A stretch of 28,942 bases of DNA from JBBQXY01 sp051004815 (GTDB lineage: Bacteria; Chloroflexota; Ktedonobacteria; Ktedonobacterales; Ktedonobacteraceae), in NCBI GenBank assembly GCA_051004815.1, contig JBPCJY010000118.1:1-28942 (forward strand). Direction: 5' to 3'. Below are positions 23,777 through 28,942 of the stretch, piece after piece. Each line of letters opens with the position of its first letter. Position 1 is the stretch's first letter. The translations under genes and the position numbers were made by a program. The notes under the pieces were generated by a model. It searched no databases. It was not told the DNA's origin and saw nothing but the letters and a program-made list of their open reading frames with translations.

Positions 23777-24988
23777 GTGGTCACCGTGGTGGTGGTGGGC
23801 TCCATTGTGGGTGTCCTGCTCGGTGGCCCGATCGCCAATGCTATTGGTCGTAAACCGATCATGGTGATCGTCGCGTTCTCCTACGCTGTGTTCGCTCTTC
23901 TGAGTGCCGTGTCCTTCAACCTGATCTGGTTGGATGTCACGCGCTTTCTGCTAGGAGTGACGATCGGGGTTTCAATTGTGGTCGCCCCAATTTTCGTGGC
24001 AGAGTCGGTGCCTGCATCCGTGCGAGGCCGCCTGATAGTCATGTACCAACTGGCTACTGTGGCGGGCATCATGATCGCCTACTTCATCGACTACGCTCTC
24101 GCCTTAGGTGGATTGTGGCGTATCATGTTGGGGCTTGCCGCCCTGCCAGCAGTTATCGTCGGCTTTATGCTCTTGCCACTGCCCGATACGCCGCGCTGGT
24201 ACCTCATGAAGGGAAGACGTGAGCGGGCGCGGGAGGCACTTCTGCGCATTGAGTCAGAGGCAGAGGTAGATGAGGAGATGCGCCAATTTGAGGAAGACCT
24301 CAGACGCGAGCGAGGAGGCAAGCTGATCGACATGCTGCGACCACCCTTCTTGAAGGCCACCTTCTTCGTCGTGATCCTCGGCTTCCTGGTCCAGATCACC
24401 GGCATCAACGCCGTCGTGTTCTACAGCCCGCTCATCTTCAAGGCGATGGGCTTCCAGGGCAATTTCGCCCTGCTCATCCTGCCGGGCATTGTGCAAGTCG
24501 CCTCGTTCATCGCGACTATCGGCTCGCTCTCCATCGTGGATAGGTTGGGGAGACGCCCTACCCTGATGACCGGAATCGGAGTGATGATTCTCTCAGGCAT
24601 CCTCATGGCCGTCATTTTTAGCTTTGGGACGTTCACGGGCGCACTTTCCTTCCTCGGTTTCGTTGGCATCCTCTTTTTCACGGCTGCCTTCAACTTTGGC
24701 TTCGGCTCCATGGTCTGGGTCTACGCCTCGGAAAGCTTCCCAGCGCAGTTGCGTGCGCTCGGCTCCTCAACGATGCTGACCGCCGACTTGGTAGCCAACG
24801 TAATTATCGCGGCGTTCTTCCTGAGCGCGCTCACGGCACTTGGTGGTACGATCACCTTTATCACCCTCGTCGTCTTCGCGGTGATAGCCTGGCTGTTTGT
24901 CTGGTGGTTGGCACCCGAGACCAAGGGACGACCATTAGAGGCGATCCGCGGCTATTGGGAAAACGGGGGCAGATGGGTAGCAAAGTAA
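23777..24988 (+). CDS. MFS sugar porter (broken at its 5' end)
   Basis: 403 residues from a GTG, lacking the first of twelve membrane helices. The sugar porter marks are GRKPIM after helix 2, PDTPRWYLMKGR at the end of the first half, RLGRRPTL in the second half and PETKGRPLEAIRG at the C-terminus. With the region from 23603 included, the full protein would be about 460 residues, normal for proton-coupled sugar symporters. It is followed by a ROK kinase and a SIS-domain enzyme, so its sugar was probably a hexose or amino sugar. Activity is doubtful because of the stop codon upstream. Confidence 0.85.
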   Translation: MVTVVVVGSIVGVLLGGPIANAIGRKPIMVIVAFSYAVFALLSAVSFNLIWLDVTRFLLGVTIGVSIVVAPIFVAESVPASVRGRLIVMYQLATVAGIMIAYFIDYALALGGLWRIMLGLAALPAVIVGFMLLPLPDTPRWYLMKGRRERAREALLRIESEAEVDEEMRQFEEDLRRERGGKLIDMLRPPFLKATFFVVILGFLVQITGINAVVFYSPLIFKAMGFQGNFALLILPGIVQVASFIATIGSLSIVDRLGRRPTLMTGIGVMILSGILMAVIFSFGTFTGALSFLGFVGILFFTAAFNFGFGSMVWVYASESFPAQLRALGSSTMLTADLVANVIIAAFFLSALTALGGTITFITLVVFAVIAWLFVWWLAPETKGRPLEAIRGYWENGGRWVAK

Positions 24989-25034
24989 CTGCTCTCGACA
25001 GCTCGTCGTTGCAAGCAGGGAGGGAGGGACAAAG

Positions 25035-25599
25035 ATGACCACCGAAGAGCGTGACAACCTTGTTATCGGCATGGACGTGGGAGGAACAGGACTCAAAGCG
25101 GCACTGATTGACCGTCAGGGCCGCGTGGTCATCAAAGAGCAGCGACCCACACTGCGCGAAAGGGGACCCGAGGCGGTGATTGCCAGCACCCTCGACTTTG
25201 CATCCGATCTGGCAAAGCAGTCGCGGGGCTTAGCGGGAATTGACCGCGTTGTCGCAATCGGCGTGGCGGTACCCGGCTTGGTAGAAGAGGAGATCGGTGT
25301 GGTCCTCGCATCCGTCAATCTTAAGTGGAAGGATGTGCCACTACGCCGCTTGCTGGAAGAGCGTCTTGGCGTCCCATCGGTCGTCGGACACGACGTTCGG
25401 ACAGCAAGTATCGCCGAAGGGTTCCTGGGAGCAGCTCGCGGCAGTGAAGATTATCTCCTCGTGACGCTTGGCACAGGAATTGGTGCCGCTGCTTGCCACC
25501 GCGTTGGGCAATGACGCCGGGTATCTGGGTGCGGCACTCAAAGCCTGGCTCGCGCTGGGAGTTCCCAGGGCTGAACTCCACTGGCCCAGGGGAGCATGA
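25035..25599 (+). pseudogene. ROK-family sugar kinase with internal deletion
   Basis: The start is good (GGGAGGGACAAAG-ATG). The first 150 residues are a normal ROK N-terminus: IGMDVGGTGLKAALID (phosphate binding), VAIGVAVPGLV and LLVTLGTGIGAA. Right after GTGIG the frame changes: the encoded frame stops at 25512-25514, while another frame reads VPLLATALGNDAGYLGAALK, a typical ROK C-terminus, ending at 25597-25599. The middle (the GHxxV substrate motif and CxCGxxGCxE zinc motif, roughly 110-130 residues) is missing. So the gene lost an internal segment and cannot encode a working kinase. Likely former substrates are glucose, glucosamine or N-acetylglucosamine. Confidence 0.8.
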
Positions 25600-25733
25600 A
25601 CCGATCGGTGCAAATAAGAGCTGTTTTCAGCGAAAGCGAGGGAGACAACGATAACGAGGAGGAATAACCCTCGCCAATGCTGCCTACTACCTGGTAGACA
25701 GACAACACCTATCCTGAGAAAAGGAGCACGCGC

Positions 25734-26837
25734 ATGCAAGAGCATTCTCGCCCGCAAGGGCAAACACTTATGTTGGATGAGATTCAGGAGCAACCAGCAG
25801 CGTTGCGCCGTACCCTGAGCAATACCTTGGAGCCTGTTCGCCAGGTTGCCCTGGAAGCGCAGCAGCGCAATGTGGACCTGGTGATCCTTGCGGCTCGTGG
25901 TACGTCCGATCATGCCGCCCTGTATGCCCAATACCTCTTCCAGTACCTGAACGGTATCCCCGTCGCCCTGGCGACGCCCTCGCTGTATACCCTCTACGGA
26001 GCCTCGCTCCAACTTGGACACGCCCTGGTCATCGGCATCTCGCAATCGGGTGAATCTCCCGATATCGTAGAAGTCGTGGCCCAGGCACGCAAGGCGGGTG
26101 CTTTGACGGCGGGTATCACGAACCAGGAAGGCTCGCTTCTGGCGAAGACAGCTCAACATACCTTGCTCTGTCATGCCGACTTGGAGCGCAGTGTCGCGGC
26201 CACCAAGACCTACACTACCACCTGCGCTGTACTCGCGATGCTGGCCGCGTTTCTCCCCGGTGGGGAACCACTCCGTGACGGCCTCGCGCAAATTCCAGAC
26301 CTCGTCACAGCGGCACTCAAGAGTGAGAAGGCCATTGCGCGTGTGGCCGAGCGTTACGTCTATGCCCGTGATTGTGTGGTGCTAGGGCGCGTCTTCCAGT
26401 ACAGCACCGCTCGTGAGACAGCCCTGAAATTGGAGGAAACCTGCTACGTGGTCGCGACCCCCTTCTCAACCGCCGATTTCCGCCATGGACCTGCCGCCCT
26501 GGTCACCGGAGGTCTCCCCGTGATCCTCTTTGCGCCACCAGGACGCACCTCCGCCGATTCACTTGAATTGCTCCACTGGCTACGCGAGCGCGGCGCAGAT
26601 TGCCTGGTGGTTGCCGAAGAGGGACCTTTGCTAGAGCAGGCAACGATACCTGTTCCACTCGAGCTGCCCCCTGTACTACATGGAAGTGGAAGCGATGCAC
26701 GAGCAAATATTGCTGAACTGCTTGCGCCAATACCCTATATCATCCCTGGTCAGCTCTTCGCGCAATATCTGGCTCTCTATAAGGGACTCGATCCCGACCA
26801 GCCACGTAGCCTCACGAAAGTCACACGTACCCGCTAA
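25734..26837 (+). CDS. SIS-domain sugar isomerase/deaminase (GlmS C-terminal or NagB-II type)
   Basis: A 367-residue protein with two SIS domains and no glutaminase domain. The sugar-phosphate site is visible as RGTSDHAA (55-62), SQSGESPD (103-110) and ERSVAATKTYT (151-161). The second domain has LKLEETCY and FRHGPAAL. Stand-alone proteins of this type are commonly glucosamine-6-phosphate deaminases or related aldose/ketose enzymes that feed amino sugars into glycolysis. AAAAGGAG precedes the ATG. It is the only intact gene of the sugar cluster. The exact reaction is not determined by sequence. Confidence 0.87.
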   Translation: MQEHSRPQGQTLMLDEIQEQPAALRRTLSNTLEPVRQVALEAQQRNVDLVILAARGTSDHAALYAQYLFQYLNGIPVALATPSLYTLYGASLQLGHALVIGISQSGESPDIVEVVAQARKAGALTAGITNQEGSLLAKTAQHTLLCHADLERSVAATKTYTTTCAVLAMLAAFLPGGEPLRDGLAQIPDLVTAALKSEKAIARVAERYVYARDCVVLGRVFQYSTARETALKLEETCYVVATPFSTADFRHGPAALVTGGLPVILFAPPGRTSADSLELLHWLRERGADCLVVAEEGPLLEQATIPVPLELPPVLHGSGSDARANIAELLAPIPYIIPGQLFAQYLALYKGLDPDQPRSLTKVTRTR

Positions 26838-26842
26838 GCCTT

Positions 26843-26886
26843 GTGGGAGGGCAACCTGAGCAATGGCTCAAGCTGACCATTCCCAC
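26843..26886 (+). terminator. weak two-stem hairpin after the SIS gene
   Basis: GTGGGA (26843-26848) pairs with TCCCAC (26881-26886), with an inner TGAGC/GCTCA stem (26857-26861 with 26866-26870). No proper T-tract follows, so termination is uncertain. Confidence 0.35.
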
Positions 26887-26909
26887 TGCTTTAAAGGCTG
26901 CACTAGATA

Positions 26910-26918
26910 TGCTATACT
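26910..26918 (+). promoter_or_regulatory. extended -10 promoter of moaD, predicted leaderless
   Basis: TGC-TATACT (26910-26918) is an extended -10 box. The moaD ATG starts seven bases after it, so the transcript would begin at the start codon. No ribosome binding site precedes the ATG, in agreement with a leaderless mRNA. Confidence 0.65.
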
Positions 26919-26924
26919 TTTGTC

Positions 26925-27218
26925 ATGAAGATTCGTATACGTTACTTTGCCTCATTCCATGAGATTACGGGACAGAGCGAGGAAATCTGGACATTGCCCG
27001 CCGCCGCTACCATCAGCGATGTGCGCACACAGTTACTCGCCCGTTACCCACGCCTGCAACCGATTATAGAACGCTCGCTTTGTGCCGTCAACCGTGGCTA
27101 CGTTCCCGCCAACACTGCCCTACATGATGGAGACGAGCTGGTGTTCATTCCCCCCATGGGTGGTGGATGCGCAGGCATCCATGAACATCCACAGGAGTAC
27201 ATTCGATGGAACCTCTGA
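26925..27218 (+). CDS. moaD: MoaD-like molybdopterin synthase small subunit with C-terminal tail
   Basis: The ubiquitin-fold sulfur carrier of molybdopterin synthase. MKIRIRYFASFHEITGQSEE and the segment ALHDGDELVFIPPMGGG fit the family. In MoaD the chain normally ends with Gly-Gly, whose carboxyl group becomes the thiocarboxylate. Here G79-G80-G81 is followed by 16 residues (CAGIHEHPQEYIRWNL), and these codons carry the ribosome binding site of moaE. Either the tail is trimmed, or it is a sequence error, or the protein works differently. It overlaps moaE by 13 bases. Confidence 0.9.
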   Translation: MKIRIRYFASFHEITGQSEEIWTLPAAATISDVRTQLLARYPRLQPIIERSLCAVNRGYVPANTALHDGDELVFIPPMGGGCAGIHEHPQEYIRWNL

Positions 27219-27619
27219 TTCAACTTACGCGCGAGCCATTGGATAGAAATGCGCTCATCGCCGCCGTTTCCGACCCCGCCGCCGGTGGCATCGCCATCTT
27301 TGAAGGGGTTGTACGCGACAATGCACGCGGTAAACAGGTGCGCTACCTCGAATACGATCTCTACCCTGAGATGGCTGAACAGCAAATTCGCACAATTGTC
27401 GCCGAGGCGCAACGCCGTTGGGGCGTGGAACACGTCGCGGTCGCCCATCGCTTTGGTCGCTTGGAGATCGGCGAAGCCAGTGTCATCATCGCGGTCGCCA
27501 CGCCACACCGCGCCGAGGCCTTCGAGGCTTGCCGCTACATCATCGACACGTTAAAAACAACCGTCCCCATCTGGAAAAAAGAGGTTGCCACCAACGGCGA
27601 AGAATGGGTCGAAGGCTGA
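27206..27619 (+). CDS. moaE: molybdopterin synthase catalytic subunit
   Basis: 137 residues. Together with thiocarboxylated MoaD it inserts two sulfurs into precursor Z (cyclic pyranopterin monophosphate) to give molybdopterin. Family marks: GGIAIFEGVVRDNARGKQV at 27-45, LEYDLYPEMAE, HRFGRLEIGEASVIIAV at 81-97, HRAEAFEACRYIIDTLK and VPIWKKE at 120-126 with the lysines (K117, K124, K125) of the active centre. GGAG lies seven bases before the ATG, inside moaD. No other molybdenum cofactor genes are in the window. Confidence 0.95.
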   Translation: MEPLIQLTREPLDRNALIAAVSDPAAGGIAIFEGVVRDNARGKQVRYLEYDLYPEMAEQQIRTIVAEAQRRWGVEHVAVAHRFGRLEIGEASVIIAVATPHRAEAFEACRYIIDTLKTTVPIWKKEVATNGEEWVEG

Positions 27620-27729
27620 CCGTGACACCCATCCCTCTCACTGAAGACCGCAGCAAGCAACCGTAGTGTTCCATCAACCTTCAATGAACGGGTAGTAGTC
27701 ATTCGTAGGGACAGGGGGATGTGGCGGCG

Positions 27730-27747
27730 GGGGCCTTGTGCCTGTCC
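27730..27747. repeat. single arm of the GGGGCCTTGTGC repeat
   Basis: An exact 18-bp copy of the left arm at 216-233, here without a matching right arm. It lies in the 274-bp gap between moaE and the nucleotidyltransferase gene, next to TAGGGACAGGGGGATG. No gene is apparent in the gap. Confidence 0.75.
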
Positions 27748-27893
27748 GGGGTGGAGGGAATCGTCTCTACCCATCGCATGAAGCTACCAGAGGTTCCGTA
27801 ACCAGCGTTCAATATGGTATAGTTGTCATAAGCAATGTTTCTTCGTTCGCGCTAAAGACCGTCACAGGTCCAGGTTTCTCTCGGAGGTTCTTG

Positions 27894-28730
27894 ATGAACT
27901 TATTCGAAAAACAGTCTCAGCTCAATCAACTCTTCTCGCAAAGTCCCGTCAACGCCGCCTACCTCGCCGGTTCACTTTCCAGCCGTACCTCGTTTGGACA
28001 CCTCAGTGATGTGGATATTGCTATCCTCCTGATGGACCAGATTAAGTCAGATCAATTTCTTGATTACCAGCTCTACTTTTTCAGTGAGCTGGCCAAGAGG
28101 TTAGAGTCCGAAACAATCGACGTGGTGATTTTGAATCAAGCTTCCCTCTTACTCAAATTGCAGGTGATTAAGTACGGACAAATCTTGTTCACACGGGATG
28201 AGAAACAACGAGTATCGTTTGAGACAAAGGCAGTCATGGCTTACCTGGATTTCAAAAAGCTTGACGAAATTCAAAACCAGGCCTTAAATCGCCGCCTCGT
28301 CGGGCAGGTGTTGCCCATCGATAAAGAATTGGTCCAACGGCAACTGAAGCAGTTACGCGAATCCGTACACATCTTGCATGGCCTTGGCGAAACACAGCGC
28401 GAGGAATTTACTACCGATTATCGCATCTATGGTCTGGCGGAACGCTACCTGCAACTGGCAATCGAGTCTTGCCTGCACACCTGCGGCATCCTGGTAGCCT
28501 CCTTTGGCTTGCGCCGCCCCGAAGGCTATCACGAACTCCTGAGTATTATCGCGGGCCAAAAGATTATTCCCCAGGCACTGGCATACCGCCTGGAAGTTCT
28601 CACCAACCTGCGTGATTCACTGGTCCATGATCCTGGCACACTCAGCCGCGACCTCCTCTACGACCACATCCAACAACGCATCGACGACCTCAAGACGTTT
28701 GCTGAAACCGTAGAAGAGAAAATAAGCTGA
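27894..28730 (+). CDS. fused minimal nucleotidyltransferase and HEPN (MntA-HepT-like) protein
   Basis: 278 residues from an ATG after CGGAGG; the longer open frame lacks a ribosome binding site. Residues 1-105 are a MntA-type nucleotidyltransferase: G26-S27, D39-V-D41 and D76 (ETIDVVIL) form the active site, with 11 rather than 10 residues between GS and DVD. Residues about 140-275 are an all-helical HepT/DUF86-like HEPN domain with R240-x4-H245. In two-gene MntA-HepT toxin-antitoxin pairs, HepT is an RNase with RX4HXY and MntA adds AMP to that Tyr. Here both lie on one chain and the position after H245-D246 is Pro, not Tyr. So it may be a regulated RNase, a self-contained antitoxin or a non-toxic relative. 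Confidence 0.82.
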   Translation: MNLFEKQSQLNQLFSQSPVNAAYLAGSLSSRTSFGHLSDVDIAILLMDQIKSDQFLDYQLYFFSELAKRLESETIDVVILNQASLLLKLQVIKYGQILFTRDEKQRVSFETKAVMAYLDFKKLDEIQNQALNRRLVGQVLPIDKELVQRQLKQLRESVHILHGLGETQREEFTTDYRIYGLAERYLQLAIESCLHTCGILVASFGLRRPEGYHELLSIIAGQKIIPQALAYRLEVLTNLRDSLVHDPGTLSRDLLYDHIQQRIDDLKTFAETVEEKIS

Positions 28731-28942
28731 GAGAATTCTTGCAGCGTGTGCCGTAGCAACCAGGGCGACCGCAAGGGATCGCCCCTACTATACACGAGTG
28801 AATCGGCTTATCAAGCCCGTGTATAGTAGGGGCGATCCCTTGCGGTCGCCCTGGTTGCTACGGCACACGCTGCAAGGGTTCTCTCAGCTTATTTTCTCTT
28901 CTACGGTTTCAGCAAACGTCTTGAGGTCGTCGATGCGTTGTT
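28672..28942. repeat. 271-bp fold-back palindrome at the window end
   Basis: Bases 28672-28796 are the reverse complement of 28818-28942 with only two mismatches (28736-28737 TT against CC on the opposite arm). The arms include the last 59 bases of the nucleotidyltransferase gene. The centre is the 95-bp dispersed palindrome at 28760-28854. The duplicated gene end on the right arm continues to the last base of the window. This may be a genuine inverted duplication or an assembly fold-back through the palindrome. Confidence 0.93.
28760..28854. repeat. 95-bp dispersed palindromic element, copy 2
   Basis: Perfect 37-bp arms (28760-28796 and 28818-28854) around a 21-bp loop. It is the same family as the element at 8152: the arms agree, the loops are alignable (GTGAA..C..GCTT), and this copy has two extra bases (GT) on the right side of the loop. 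Confidence 0.93.

Noticed and set aside
25664..25719. Short open stretch reading TLANAAYYLVDRQHLS before the SIS gene, as the end of a lost gene
   Set aside because: Too short to assign to any family; kept only as a note that more of the sugar cluster may have been deleted.
25341..26291. 316-codon minus-strand open frame across the ROK remnant and SIS gene
   Set aside because: It overlaps strongly conserved SIS motifs on the plus strand and its translation shows no domain.
27738..27893. N-terminal extension of the nucleotidyltransferase-HEPN protein
   Set aside because: The ATG at 27894 has CGGAGG in front and begins the conserved domain; the extension shows no domain and covers the dispersed repeat arm.
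28672..28942. Hairpin telomere of a linear replicon
   Set aside because: The centre is a dispersed repeat also found inside the window, so a fold-back at a repeat is the simpler explanation.

Overview
The window looks like a contig from a Ktedonobacteria-type member of the Chloroflexota. This is an inference from gene content and sequence style: large extracytoplasmic-function (ECF) sigma/anti-sigma modules with beta-propeller tails, an archaeal-type S-adenosylhomocysteinase, a MntA-HepT type protein, and many long palindromic intergenic repeats. There is no rRNA or tRNA to confirm it. Both ends lie in repeats (a 32-bp tandem array on the left, a 271-bp fold-back palindrome on the right), as expected where an assembly broke.

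Layout. 1-376: tandem array and an imperfect palindrome. 377-3894 (+): Nudix hydrolase, then an ECF sigma factor with its zinc-type transmembrane anti-sigma. 3960-6104: a scar region holding a 3'-end remnant of a DUF1003 gene and a zinc-finger/LAGLIDADG homing endonuclease gene that is split by a TnpB-only IS200/IS605-type element and also frameshifted. 6147-14528 (all -): mtnA, HD phosphohydrolase, PfkB kinase, ahcY, ABM-like protein, a SAM-I riboswitch plus terminator controlling metK, acyl-CoA dehydrogenase and DUF1003. 14966-17427 (+): a second ECF sigma/anti-sigma pair, paralogous to the first. 17614-21616 (+): DUF4388 protein, membrane histidine kinase and CheY-like receiver. 21912-23441: leucyl aminopeptidase. 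23603-26837: an amino-sugar type uptake and catabolism cluster in decay (MFS sugar porter with an in-frame amber codon, ROK kinase with an internal deletion, intact SIS-domain enzyme). 26925-27619: moaD-moaE. 27894-28730: a nucleotidyltransferase-HEPN fusion. The end is a fold-back.

How the genes work together. The minus-strand block is a SAM cycle and salvage neighbourhood: MetK makes SAM, AhcY clears S-adenosylhomocysteine, MtnA isomerises methylthioribose-1-phosphate, and the PfkB and HD proteins are candidates for further steps on the released nucleosides or sugars. Only metK has a riboswitch. The two sigma/anti-sigma pairs and the kinase/receiver pair are envelope-facing sensors. The strongest items for a second look are the TnpB insertion whose predicted excision restores a reading frame, the MntA-HepT fusion without the expected tyrosine, MoaD with residues beyond its diglycine, the two damaged sugar genes, and the families of long perfect palindromes.
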